From positions 34,324,812 to 34,388,811 of the forward strand of contig CM017559.1 in NCBI GenBank assembly GCA_007844125.1: a DNA stretch of 64,000 bases, in the 5' to 3' direction. The stretch is from Sinonovacula constricta (taxonomy: Eukaryota > Mollusca > Bivalvia > Cardiida > Solecurtidae). Positions 25,241 to 36,831 of the stretch are shown here, in pieces. Both the position numbers and the translations under genes were made by a program. The notes below the pieces were generated by a model that did no database searches, was not told the DNA's origin, and saw nothing but the letters and a program-made list of their open reading frames with translations. Positions within the stretch are counted from its first letter, which is position 1, and the number at the start of each line of letters is the position of its first letter.

Positions 25241-25285
25241 GATGAGTTGAACCAAGTCATGACAACTAATGTTTGGCTACGACAG
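25241..25285 (+). CDS. nicotinic acetylcholine receptor subunit, exon 3 (45 bp)
   Basis: The exon is bounded by a textbook acceptor (TTTTTATCATTTCAG) and a GTATAT donor. It is 45 bp, the length usual for this exon in nAChR genes, and encodes DELNQVMTTNVWLRQ in phase 0. This is the conserved loop-D segment of the extracellular ligand-binding domain; its Trp corresponds to the complementary-face Trp of classic subunits. The next codons in the family are E-W, which is how both exon 4 copies at 33.8 and 35.4 kb begin. It is separated from them by an intron of about 8.5 kb. Only one copy was seen in the window, so it is the likely shared partner of the downstream exons. Start codon and signal peptide are not in this exon. 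Confidence 0.9.
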
Positions 25286-25289
25286 GTAT

Positions 25290-28200
25290 ATTTACATCTT
25301 CAAACCTTCTTATTATTAATAGTTATAAAATACATTTAACATTATTCTATTAATTAAATATCTTGCTTGATACACTTACTTTATCGTGACCATTAATTGT
25401 ACCAATAAAGAAACGTATATTAAGAAAGCTTAATTTTTACGTTTGCATCATTGATGTGTTAATTGAAATCTATATTTTCTTCCTTCTTTTATTTGTAGTT
25501 TCCATTAATTGTTCCTTACATTTACATTGCGTCTTTGTTTATCTTTAACGCATATAGCACTTGAGGGAACGATAAACTTGTTACAACATACATTCTGTTA
25601 ATACGTACAGATTAATGACTAACTAGTAGATAAACTATTCAATGTACTGATTAAGACAGTTAATTCAAATGCAGCTTTTATCTGTGTACAACAAATTAAT
25701 CCGAAAATTTTTAACCAATACGATGATCGCAAGAAAAATGCAAACAAAATTTTAGTTGTCAATCATTGTATTTTTATACGTAATTTGTTAAGACAGGCGA
25801 CTGAGAAGTTTACAAGAATTTTTATTTTGAAACATTAATAATATCAATATTTAAAAAAACAAAAACAAACAATAACTACAGCAAAAATGTTTCGAATTTA
25901 CCTTGCGAATATAATAGGACCACGCAAACTGGCTGCATATAAATGAAAATATATCACTTTCAGGTCATACATTTACACCTTGGTACTTATCTGTATATTA
26001 TATGTTTGATAATTGCAAAGATAATATTTTCTACTATGAAAGTAATCAAAACCCTAAATGCCATTTTTGTTTTGTATTACATGCAAATATCATAAATATT
26101 ATGTCATTTTAATGTCATAGTTTTATAGTTGAATAGTTAATACATGCAGAGCCTATGCAAACTTTTGATTGTGAGTAACATTACGGCGTATCTATTTTGC
26201 CGTGTACATGTAGAAAAAATGAATAACTTTTGCTGTTGTTTTTTTCTCTAATTTCAAATTTATACTTCCGCGTATAATAAATAGAATTAGATTGTTTATT
26301 GTCGATTTAATTCAAAGTTGGCAAAAGTAGAGCTTAATCCAAAACATATTTTTACTCGAGTAATGTGAGTGTAAATCGAAGTAATATTTACACCCACACC
26401 CTCTACCTTCTTTTGACTTTCTGCCTTAAGTGTTTGAGGGTCAAATTATACATTGTGTCATTTATTGTACAACGAAACACTATACACAAAAACAACGACA
26501 TAAAAATCGTCCTTCACAAATTCTGTTTATCAACTATTTTACCATCAATATATGAATACATAATTCAGATTACAGCTCATCGCTAAAACTTTACAAGGTA
26601 AATGTATATGTATTGACACATAGTTAAAATAACTTGCAAAATGATTTTTGGAGTTTGTAACGTTATCTATAGATATATTTACATTGACGAGACGATAGGT
26701 ATGCACATTCAGATTGTGGCACCAATTATCTATGCTTTGGATAGGTAAAAAGACATCAAACATCAAACTTATGAGCTTAATTTTAGAATTTATACGGTTA
26801 AGTGGCCATTATAAAAAGTGCATTTCTTGATATAAAAGTACAATATTATAAGATAAATGTATTGTGTATCTTGTTTATAATTTAAAATTATGATGGCATC
26901 TATAAATTCCTACGGACTCCACGATACTGTAAAAAACACAACACGGTTCATCAACCGATGAACGTCAAAAATCAACGATTTATTGCTTAAATAAAAAAAA
27001 CGTGTTGGTGAAACAAATCATGAACTAAGAAAAAATAAACCTCCCAAGAAGAGAGTGGTAACTTGTCTTGCAATATTTATGAGAAATAAGATAAATCATA
27101 TTATCTGTTTTGTTTGCTTACAGTCATATAAACAGTATTGTAAAGTTATAGGCATTGGTAATATACTTTTCACAAAATCATAACTTGACCATCAAACCTG
27201 AAATAATAAAATCGGAACTATGAAAACTCATAACTTTCTCAGTATATATGCAAAAAACTACATTTACGTCTTTTTCCCCGTCTTAACATTCATGACATAC
27301 CGCCGTCGTAAATTAAACCGTCCCATAGTTAATGAATATGTAAATGAAGTGCAAATTCGTTAATACTTGAGTCATTATTATTGAGGTTTTGGGAGCTTTA
27401 AATTTGCCCAAACCGCATATGTTTGATGAGGGTTGATTAGGAAGAAATGACAGATAAAAATATCTGAACGAATTTGGTATGGTAAATCTAAACAAAGGAT
27501 TTGATTGGCAACAGTTGCCAAGAATACAATATATGGAGATATTCGTATGTTTAAGGTTCGACCGAGACGAGATCGTAAAATGATAGATCGAATAGAACAG
27601 ATGTGGCAAAGCAAACATGGACGAGATCTCCACATAACTGTTCAGATGTTTATACTAAAGGATGGATTGCAATGTTAATTAACATTCAAAATATGTAGAC
27701 TTGTGACATAAAGATCTGTGATATATAGTACATGTTATTACATGTACATTGAACAGTCTCGAGATTGATTTAATAGATTTTTTGTAAAAGATGATTAATT
27801 GTGATAAAGGAATTTAAAATCAAATAAACAACCGGCAAATAGCAGATCGAATATTTCGATGATAATTTGATAGAAAAAAATATGTTTCCGCTAAAAATTT
27901 GAAAAAATACACTTCATACAAACATTACATACATGATTATTTTGTATATCTCTATACAGTAGTGTCCCATTCAAGTTTATCTGTTTTCTGCCACTTAAAT
28001 AGATGCGATTTTCAGCGTTTAGATATTTGAAGAAGTATACAAAGAAAAGACCAAAATATCACGACAGACAAATATATTGGCTCGACACCGTATATCTTCA
28101 TACCACTAGCCTTTATGAGCTATGGCAAATATTAATGTGTACATGGAGTGCAAAGTCGCATGTATTGTGTTTTTGCTAGTGTACTTCAGCAGGGATTTTA

Positions 28201-28375
28201 GGCAGCAGAGGTGCTTTCCTGAACCCTGTTTGTATGATGACTTTATTGGAAGCGAAACAAGAAATGAAAGAAAATGGGAGTTATATGACTTCGTTATCTC
28301 TTACTTGATATTTGAGAGGAATGGCCGTTAAAGAAATGATCAATAGAAACACTTAAGACGTTGTCGCTAATAGGA
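25290..28375. other. intron 3 of the nAChR gene, first part; nothing recognised
   Basis: AT-rich. A 69-codon open frame at 28,122 has a hydrophobic N-terminal stretch (VACIVFLLVYFS), but with no family match or splice support it is left uncalled. Confidence 0.4.
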
Positions 28376-28377
28376 AT

Positions 28378-28598
28378 ATATGACAAAGTCCTATGAGTAT
28401 TGCAGCATATGCACAAATTTGGAAAAGCACAGGACAAAGGAATTCACATGTAATCCAAATGTAAAAGTAAGAACTGAACATTTGATGCATAATTTAACAA
28501 AAAAAAAAGAGCAACCCCAACAGAAACTGCCTCGGAACGGTCAGTCGGCAAAAGGGACCGACTGGGGTGCTTAAACCGTTTTTACAGAGTTCTAACCT
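28378..28598 (+). repeat. dispersed repeat family C (copy 5)
   Basis: Well preserved: ATGACAAAGTCCTATGAGTA start, perfect 7-bp hairpin CAGTCGG/CCGACTG, GTGCTTAAACCG end. It lies within nAChR intron 3. Confidence 0.8.
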
Positions 28599-28599
28599 C

Positions 28600-29560
28600 A
28601 CATTAAAGCTGGCATAAAGCAATCAAAGTTGTCCCGATGTTTATACTTTCAGTTCCTTATAATTTTTAACAGAAGGTTGTTTTCTATACCACAAACATTT
28701 ACTTATGAGAGTTACATGCAAAATACCAACGATCAACGAGACCTGTGCTCAGTTCTAATTGTTAAATGATACGTAAATAATACAATATTCTACAGTTGTG
28801 TTTGCACATGGAAGTGTGTAAAATGCATCGTGGGAGGGATGTGGTGTAGAAAGAAACAGCTGAAAGATGATGCAGTAAAACAGCGCCGATGTGAATGCAA
28901 ACAAACCTTCGTCTAAAACAAATACTTTCGTCAATACATCCAGTTGAATGGTCCACGAAATTTGAGACGTGAATGTTGATACATTAATACAAGACGACAG
29001 AATATGAATAAAAAAATAAATAACATGCAAAGAAATTTTTTAACAACATCGGTACGGTAAATATTTAGATTTTTCTTTAGAATGCATAAAATAAAACATA
29101 AGAAAGACGACACGAAAAAAGTAAGTCAAATGTAAAATACGTACATGTAATTATAGAAATTTAAAGATATATAGAAATGTCACAAATACATTTTTATATT
29201 AAACATATTAAGGTACTTGTATAAAGGAATATAAGGTTATTTACTATTCGTTCGAACGTCGTTCAGTGTAAATGAATCATAAAGATATTGCAAAAAGCCG
29301 ACGATTATGGTGCGCTTAAAACTGTAGACTGCTGAGTAAATCAACGGGAAAAGCTATATCTTTGCTAGTCTTTCTCTCATTAAACGCTTTACATTACTTT
29401 GAACTGCATTTACATTTCACTTGAATCGTTTAAATCCGCCTTAAAACAACGCATATAATTAATTGGATCCACTTTTAAATCTGAATTTACAGGAAAAACA
29501 ACATCACTTCATTCATTTGTTATTGAGTTTGAAACTTTTTCCTGCATAGAAATTTGGTCA
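28600..29560. other. intron 3, nothing recognised
   Basis: AT-rich, no repeat family or exon recognised. Confidence 0.4.
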
Positions 29561-31307
29561 GAGTGATTCTTCATTTTAATTTTGTCATATCTGGTAGTCT
29601 CAACGAAGCCAAAGCTGTTGTTACATTTCTGGAAAGAGTGGGATGTTAATTGACGGCATCGAATTCATTATCTCCACGTGCTTGTCTATGGTTTCAAACG
29701 CCCGACGGGCGAGACTTTGTGGGCATCAAGCCCGATAATTCAATAGATCATCTATACATAATTGTAGCAGCGTTTTCGAATAATTACATAATTATAGCGC
29801 TATTCCCTTTGCTGTTAATTTTCTGCCGTATTCCCTCTCCCAACTGTCTGGGTTCAATTTTATTATGATAAAATTAGAAAAGGAATTGTAAGGTTGGTTA
29901 AATTAAAAAGTTTTATTTTAGTTTTGTTATTCTCACCATTTTGTGAAAATGTTTCTAGTAATTAGTTAAAACAAAGCTACGAAAGAAAACAAAAAATGAT
30001 TAAATGAACAGTTACTCTATGCACATAATTATCTTTCTAAACAGAAACAATCTTAGAACAATGAGTATTTTACACGCCTTCTAAAGAAGGTTTTCAAAAA
30101 TAACGCTTTAGTGTGCGCATACAATTAGGAGTATTATTGACTTGGCAGAGCTGTTTTTAAGAGGAATAAGTGCTAAAGCGCCTAAGAACTTCATGGAAAT
30201 ATTATCAGATCTCCATTTCAGTATCAGGTTTCTTAATAAGACTTTTAATATAGATCACATACGGGATAAGACCACAAAACCCGGTTCCATTCATATTATT
30301 TTTTTTAATTCTTAACAAAGGCCATTGCTAATTATTATTTTGGTTGCCACAGTTACATGTAGATCTTTAATTTTCAGATTAGAAATCGGTAAACGTAATC
30401 GTTTCTGTTTTCAAACAGCCGATTGCTGAGACATTATTTTCTGTCCAAAATTATTCTCCAATAGAGACATATCACCGTATTTGAAAAGTACTTAGTTGTT
30501 TATGTTTTGTTCGTTTTCTATAAAAAAAACAGATCGAAATTTGACTGACTGTGTTGCATTGAATAACGATAGTGTGAATGGTGTTATCATTGGTTTATTT
30601 TAGATGATATTTGCAACAACAAGGATGGATTAGTATTACTTTTATAATATTTTGACTTCGAGGCTTGTGATAGGCTGTTAAGGTAGCACAATACTAAGTA
30701 GAAACCGTTGCCAGATAATTGAAATATTGCTGTTGGGTCGATCAATCCAACAAACTGTTTGTATTTTTGTGGAACCGAGGCGCCAAAGAACAACGTGCAT
30801 AACTAACTTAATCTTCTCATTTAGATATCATGTTAATACACATCGTTCCATTTATGGATGATTGATCTATTACATCATGGGGCTTTGGAACCGAGTAAGG
30901 GGAGCCAACAACTATATTTTATATCTGAGATTTTAAACGAAGCCATTGCGCATTGTTTGTTTACGGCCAAAATTGAATTCTTTAATTGCCAGCATCGAAA
31001 TCACTATTCCCACATCCTTGTCTTTTTTTTAAAGTTTTCTTATGTCATTGTTATGATACATTTAATCGTCAAATCGTTTAACAAACAGGATTGTTTAAAT
31101 AGCTTTGTAGGTTTATTATCTTAATCGATTAGTTGAAGAAACATTATTTATTTCAACGCCATTTGCGGTTTTGCAAAGAAAGAAATGAATATATTTAAAT
31201 TTTACGTAAAATATGAAATGAATAAAAGGCAGTTCTAGACAATAGGTAAAATTATCGATGTATACTGTTTTCAACATTGTCCTTAATATGTTAATCGTAT
31301 ACTGTAA

Positions 31308-31514
31308 CTATAACCTTAGGTAATGAAAACGCATTAATATGCATAGAACACATTGCCATTGTTCATATCAGTTCAGCTATAGCCTTAGTTAATGAATATG
31401 CATTAATACGCACATAACACATTGACATTGTTCATATCAGTTCAGCTATAACCTTAGTTAATGAATATGCATTAATACGCACATAACACATTGACATTGC
31501 ACATATCAGTTTAG
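31308..31514 (+). repeat. tandem repeat, three 69-bp units
   Basis: CTATAACCTTAG begins units at 31,308, 31,377 and 31,446, exactly 69 bp apart; units 2 and 3 are nearly identical. Each contains ATGAATATGCATTAATACGC. Confidence 0.92.
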
Positions 31515-32728
31515 TAGACCCATTTTACATCGATTGTTACAGTAGGTTTGAAGTTAAAAAGTCTCTGCACCAATCATTTATTGACTTAAAAGCTATTTTT
31601 CGCTTCGGACTTGGCAAGAAGTGTCTCTACATATTAATATTGTCACATCCAAAAGCCTCATCAAAGCTTACTCTATTGTTACTTTTCTTGCGGAAAGTGG
31701 CCTTTAATTGCCTTTTAAAAGCCTGGACCATTATTTAGTTTTATACACAATGAGATCTTTAATTGCCGGCATCAAAATCATTATCGTCACGTGTTTTCTT
31801 TAGTTTCAAACACCCTTTAGGCGAGTGCTTGTGGAAATTATCTGCCAGATACTTCTATCGATTATCAAATTGTAATTGTAGAAGCATTTGTTAATTATTG
31901 GCGTTAATACACCCTTTCATTTTATTGGACAAAGGTGGCTGCGGTCTGATTGTCTATATTGTATTTAACAATGTTGAACGCGGGGTTATTCGCTAATGGT
32001 TTCGAGTTTTTGTTAAAAACTATTCATCATTGCCTATGTAATACTTTGACATGAACATAACATTAGAGAGACCATTTCAATCTTGAATTTTGAATAAACA
32101 GAAACTGTACATAAACATGTAGTATATTTTTTTTATTTTAATCACTTTCAAGGTTAATGACTTCAAAACACAAGTTACGACTTACATCCGATGTGAAGCT
32201 TCAGTTGAATTACTTTGAAAAATAAATTTTACCTACGTGATAACTTGAATCATGATATGAATATTTGTATACGACGTCAATAAACCCATTAAATACGTAG
32301 TCATACAAAAAAGAAATCCATGGCCCAATTGTTTGATTGATATATTACCTTCTGTAGCTTTAAATCCCGGTGAGAATGGTCTCTAAGTAGTAATATTATT
32401 CCTCACATAATTTTGCTTCTATAATTTTTATTGCTCACTCAACGGTCCATTATTATCAATGTGGACAGATGAGGAACCGCTACTCTGCAAACTAGGTCAC
32501 TACTACCGGTCGATAAACTTTTTCAAGATTAGTAAAAATTACGCACCGTATGAATTGTAAAATAAATAATAAAAAAGGTGTTTACAAACAATAACGAGTT
32601 TTCTTTTTCAATATATGGAAACTTGTCAATTCTATTATGAAAAAATGTTCGGTATAATATAATAAATATTTCACAGCACTTCGGACCTAATGCCATAGGG
32701 CCCTCAGTGGTGTGAACTATTCCTTAAA

Positions 32729-32732
<4 letters not shown>

Positions 32733-32788
<56 letters not shown>

Positions 32789-32802
32789 TGTTATTATTAC
32801 TA
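32733..32802. repeat. (ATT)n microsatellite
   Basis: About twenty ATT triplets with a few interruptions at the right end; the poly-Ile open frame here is an artefact. Confidence 0.95.
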
Positions 32803-33584
32803 TTTTCAAAACCATGACTAGTTGCAACCTTCCTTTGCTGGCGTCGAATTCATTATCTCCACAAGCTTGCCTCTTTTTTCAAACGCACTGCGAGGTTTCT
32901 GCCTGATAATTTGATAGAACGCCGTGTATAATTGTAGCATATTTTCTCAAATATTTGCATATTGACAGATCTATTTTGCTGCTTCATCCTTGTTGTGGAA
33001 AGTGACTTAGATCTATTCCAGCTGAATTTTGAAGACAAGGGAGTTGTTATTATTAGATAAATTGCAGAGTATATGTGTATTGAGAGCTAACCAGTACTTC
33101 TTTGGCTGGCATAATGTCTCTTTCATGGAGCACTGTAATTTTTAGATGGGACATGGTCTCCAAAGTAATGGCGTTGCATGCTCGAGTTGTCACGTGATAA
33201 ATGTGCTGCGTTCATTGGGTTGAAAGCTATTAGCCGCCATAATTTAACATAGCAGAAACGAGAACCGCAACAATAACCGTGCAACATGAATGTTCCTGGG
33301 GGAAAAACTCTCTTAAAGTAACTTAAATGTTAGTGTTAAAACAGTTGCATTATTGCTAAGAAGGTAATTAGCACTATATAGCAGGTTTATTGACGTATAA
33401 AGGTTCAACAAGTAATTGGCTTATTCCCGGACAGAGCTAAAGATCTAAAACTTCTTTGTGATTGTAATCAAAATTTATATTAAAGCAGCGACCAAACAGA
33501 CAAGTGTAATGTTTGTCTTTTTCCCAACCTGATAAATACCGCCAAATCCGTATGAGTTTTAAAGTCCATTGGATTGAAACAGTC

Positions 33585-33642
33585 CACACACGTACACACA
33601 CATACACACGCACACACATACGCACACACACGCACACACTTA
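33585..33642. repeat. (CA)n-rich microsatellite
   Basis: Interrupted CACACA / CACACG run about 150 bp before exon 4a. Confidence 0.9.
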
Positions 33643-33796
33643 TATATACATATTAATTTTTACATGAATTGGTGACAGAACTTTAATATATAATTATAAA
33701 GTAGACCGTGTACATATGTGTATGTGTGCCTAATGTCATTGCTGGGTAACTGTGTATTAAAGCGTATGTGTATTTCTCTTTTCCTGCCGCTGAAAG

Positions 33797-33906
33797 GAGT
33801 GGAATGATACTAACTTACGCTGGAGTCCTAGTGACTATGGCGGCGTAGACAAACTCTACGTGCCTTCCCAACTAATCTGGCTCCCAGATATAGTCCTATA
33901 TAACAA
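33797..33906 (+). CDS. nAChR subunit, exon 4a (first of two alternative copies)
   Basis: 110 bp between TTTTCCTGCCGCTGAAAG and a GTATCA donor. It encodes 36 full codons plus two bases, starting EWNDTNLRW and including [13 protein letters not shown] and [10 protein letters not shown]; the last two bases (AA) complete an Asn codon with the C at the start of exon 5, giving the family sequence LYNNADG. This is the loop D to loop A part of the ligand-binding domain. The loop-A Tyr that contacts agonist in alpha subunits is present (LYN). The downstream copy at 35,365 has the same length and phase but Phe here. Its nearest exon 5 is the non-alpha one at 36.8 kb; the alpha exon at 45 kb is also phase-compatible. 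Confidence 0.95.
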
Positions 33907-33909
33907 GTA

Positions 33910-34263
33910 TCAAATCATTCCAACCGAAAGTTTCCCCCCACCCTTCATAGTGTCGTAATGTCTGTCGTAGATTTTCCAAACCCTTTCACTAGTGCACTTC
34001 CGGTAGATCACTTCCTGTTGTTGTACGTACTTCAGGTGTTGTTATTCCAATGTTGTAGTTCTACCCTTATCTCTTTAGTCGCACTTTGTAAATAAAGTCT
34101 TATCGAAATATTAGTATGTACAGCACTTTTGAATAGACTTTGTTGTTGCTGCTGCACCTTTGCATTTCTTTTTCTTCTTGTATTTCCTCAAATCTTTATT
34201 GTACACAGTAATTTCATCAACACACTTTTGATCAAAATGCTGTTGTACGTAAGCAAATAAGTA
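33910..34263. other. intronic spacer, nothing recognised
   Basis: Between exon 4a and SINE D copy 2; no repeat or exon recognised. Confidence 0.4.
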
Positions 34264-34435
34264 GAGTGACTCATCCGACGGGTTCAAGTCCCTGTCGGGA
34301 TTCATGGGGCGAGGGTTTCCTTGCTGACCTGATATCCGTCGGTTGTTCCATATGAACGTTTGTTTTGGGGTCTTCTTCAACCAGTAATAGCTGGACATCA
34401 TTAAGTCGCTACAATGAGCATGATTGTGTTTGCAG
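34264..34435 (+). repeat. tRNA-derived SINE, family D (copy 2)
   Basis: B-box-like GGGTTCAAGTCCC near 34,280 and a tail AGCTGGACATCATTAAGTCG. It lies in the spacer between exons 4a and 4b; the long minus-strand open frame here is part of it. Confidence 0.6.
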
Positions 34436-34503
34436 CGGTGTATCCGAATAGAATAACGTTCTCCCAGATACACCAGTAACATTTACATTCATTGAGAAAA
34501 ACT

Positions 34504-34566
34504 TAGCCATTTTATAGTTAAAGTCAAGGACTTGTAGCCATTTTATAGTTAAAGTCAATGACTTGT
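34504..34566. repeat. direct tandem duplication, 31-bp unit
   Basis: AGCCATTTTATAGTTAAAGT followed by CAAGGACTTGT, then repeated immediately with a single change. Confidence 0.9.
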
Positions 34567-34969
34567 AAAGTAATGGGGACCACATCATGACAGTCACTTA
34601 TATATCTAAGTAGTTACAGTATTTGTTTTAACATGGTTTCTGATATAAAACGGTTTAGTAAAACTATTACATAATGTACATTAAATTTAATTAAGAACCA
34701 CACTGACATGTTTACATTGGTAACTTGCTACAAACAAATCAATCCAGTTATTCACACATGCATCCTTAACATCACTAAAACATACCTGTACTGATAAACA
34801 TATCAGAAAGTGACATTTTGTCTTTGTATAACTTCTCAGTCGCTTGTTAACTAAAATATTTATATTACATAAAATAATACCACCATTTTCTATCTGAGAA
34901 TAAGCACATTTTCTATATATCTATATATATAACAGAAAAAATCGCATCGCATTCATGCAATTTAAAGTT

Positions 34970-35160
34970 TCGTCTCCATGACCCCTCGCCGCGTATGTTC
35001 TGGTCCCGGTCGGGGAAAAGACCAAAAAGTCGGGAGGCCTTCCAGCTGAGCTTTGCAGCACCCGTGGTTCAACCAAGATATTTGTCTTGATGTCTTTCTC
35101 TATTGATATCTTGACGACGCTATAATGACTATAACTATGACTATCTCTTCAAAGAAGGAA
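34970..35160 (+). repeat. tRNA-derived SINE, family D (copy 3, diverged)
   Basis: GTTCTGGTCCCGGTCGGGGA resembles a disrupted head; the tail ATCTTGACGACGCTATAATG matches the family and is followed by an (AAAG)n end. Confidence 0.5.
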
Positions 35161-35364
35161 AGAAAGAAAGAAAATGTCAAACAAAAAACAAACAAATAAC
35201 TGCACGCCGCATACGCGGGGCAGACCTAGTGTTAGACTAATTTATAAAACAAATGTAGAATTGTTAAAGTTTTTCAAATATTTTCAAATGTACTTTCTCT
35301 GGTCAAATTATTCGGAACGTAATATCATATTCTTCAAACGTGCGCAACGTTTACGCCGCTTTAG

Positions 35365-35474
35365 GAATGGGTTGACGTCAGTCTGACGTGGGTACCGGAA
35401 GAATACGGCGGTATTGATACCTTAGAACTTCCATCAGAGTCCATCTGGCTACCGGATATTGTCTTGTTCAACAA
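35365..35474 (+). CDS. nAChR subunit, exon 4b (second alternative copy)
   Basis: 110 bp, acceptor CGCTTTAG, donor GTTAGT. It starts [20 protein letters not shown], then [17 protein letters not shown] plus two bases, in exactly the phase of exon 4a. The two copies differ at roughly 40 percent of residues, so this is an old duplication under coding constraint, not a recent copy. At loop A the Tyr is replaced by Phe (LFN), which removes the hydroxyl that contacts agonist in alpha subunits. Inclusion after exon 4a would shift the frame and reach TGA within eight codons, so the two can only be used alternatively. The intron to exon 5 is 1.36 kb. Confidence 0.95.
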
Positions 35475-35479
35475 GTTAG

Positions 35480-36831
35480 TCAATCTTTTCTTTCTTAAAT
35501 CTGTATAATTCATAGTCAAATATATGAAAATAAAAATTTCTTCATTTTATTTATTGACATATGAGTATCATAAGACTTGTTTATATATTAACATAACATA
35601 AATATTCATGACATAGAAGACGAAACCATTTCTTTTTAGGCAATGATCTGCTAACTGAACTGAACTGAACTGAAATATTATTTATTATTATGTCCCTTTA
35701 CTTGATATATACATGCATTTGTTTCTTGAATAGTAATCTATTAACCATGGATAATATGATAAAGATTAATTGACAACTCATTCCTCATACGACAATGTCG
35801 CCTACCGTGACACTTTTACCATGGTTTATCAATTAAATAAGTAATAGGAAGCAAGTTTATTAAAGCCATGTGTGCCATTATAAAAGTTTACAGAATTCTT
35901 AGTACAAATTTAAATGTTAACCTACACTCCCTATTTTTGTGCAATAATCAAAAAACAGCGCACAGAATAAAACTACTTGAACCAGAATACTTTTAAAGAT
36001 TAGATATATCAACTATGACCCTAATGTACTAACAATATTTTCTTTTCTTTTCCAGCTATATCCCGTATTACTTTTCATGCTTAGTTTGTTATTCTTGTTT
36101 TTACAAAGCGTATTTTTGACCCAAAACACCGCATAGGATACCCGGCGTTACCGGGTTTTAAACTATCCCAGCTTGGACAATATTTTGTCCCAGGGGCCTG
36201 AAAGCCCATATGCACTCTGGGATAGGGTGAGAGCTAGGTAGAGTTCACACGGTAATCATACAGCTCCGAATTTATCCTCTGCTTATCAGCATTTGTGTTT
36301 TCTAGTTTTTATCATCTGGGTCTGGTTTCAAACTTGTGTTTGTTTTCCCAAAATGAACCAGCCAAAACACCCATTATCGTAGCTACCGGAAAACGGCAAC
36401 GAAAATGAAATGAAATCTCAAAAATGCGAAAACAGATAAAATGTAGTGAATGTGGAAAACGCACATATAATGGCCAAGGATTGTTTTCGACAAGGATTTT
36501 ATCTCATTTATCATTCATTACTACGGATCCATACTTGTTTTGGCCATTAAATACTTAAAGAGATTGCGAAGTCTTCATTGTTCCTAATGGATGTTTGTTT
36601 ATCAGGTGATCAATGTCACCCATACTATGTTGCCCTGGAAACAGCATGCGCTTTTATCAATTATTTTTCTTATTTATTTGATTAATACATTCCCCGATAT
36701 TATTTAGACTAATTATCTAAGACAAAGCACCAAAGGATATGCCAACGAATTTTCCACCTTCGACTGTGTTGGACCTTTTTGCTACGCAGATTAAAATATG
36801 TACTACTTCGATGTTGCATCCTATTTTCTAG
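35480..36831. other. intron 4; no exon recognised
   Basis: Contains a small hairpin near 36,140 (ACCCGGCGTTACCGGGT) and a TGAACTGAACTGAACTGAA micro-repeat near 35,655. No further exon copy is visible. Confidence 0.5.

Larger units (their letters stand above)
29565..32965. repeat. cluster of four diverged copies of dispersed repeat F
   Basis: Copies lie at about 29,600-29,800, 30,930-31,030, 31,750-31,920 and 32,835-32,950. The best shared piece is GCATCGAATTCATTATCTCC followed by TTTCAAACGC and TAATTGTAG; in the second copy only the first part remains. All are in the same orientation inside nAChR intron 3. No coding capacity is evident. A local tandem spread of an old element is the likely origin. 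Confidence 0.5.

Noticed and set aside
28122..28331. 69-codon frame with a hydrophobic start
   Set aside because: No splice donor, family resemblance or conserved neighbour; chance is likely inside intron 3.
34111..34482. 123-codon minus-strand open frame
   Set aside because: It runs antisense through SINE D and an A/T-rich end; no protein-like conservation.
36779..36831. Upstream Met of the exon 5 open frame as a gene start
   Set aside because: It is intronic; the family sequence begins only after the CTATTTTCTAG acceptor.
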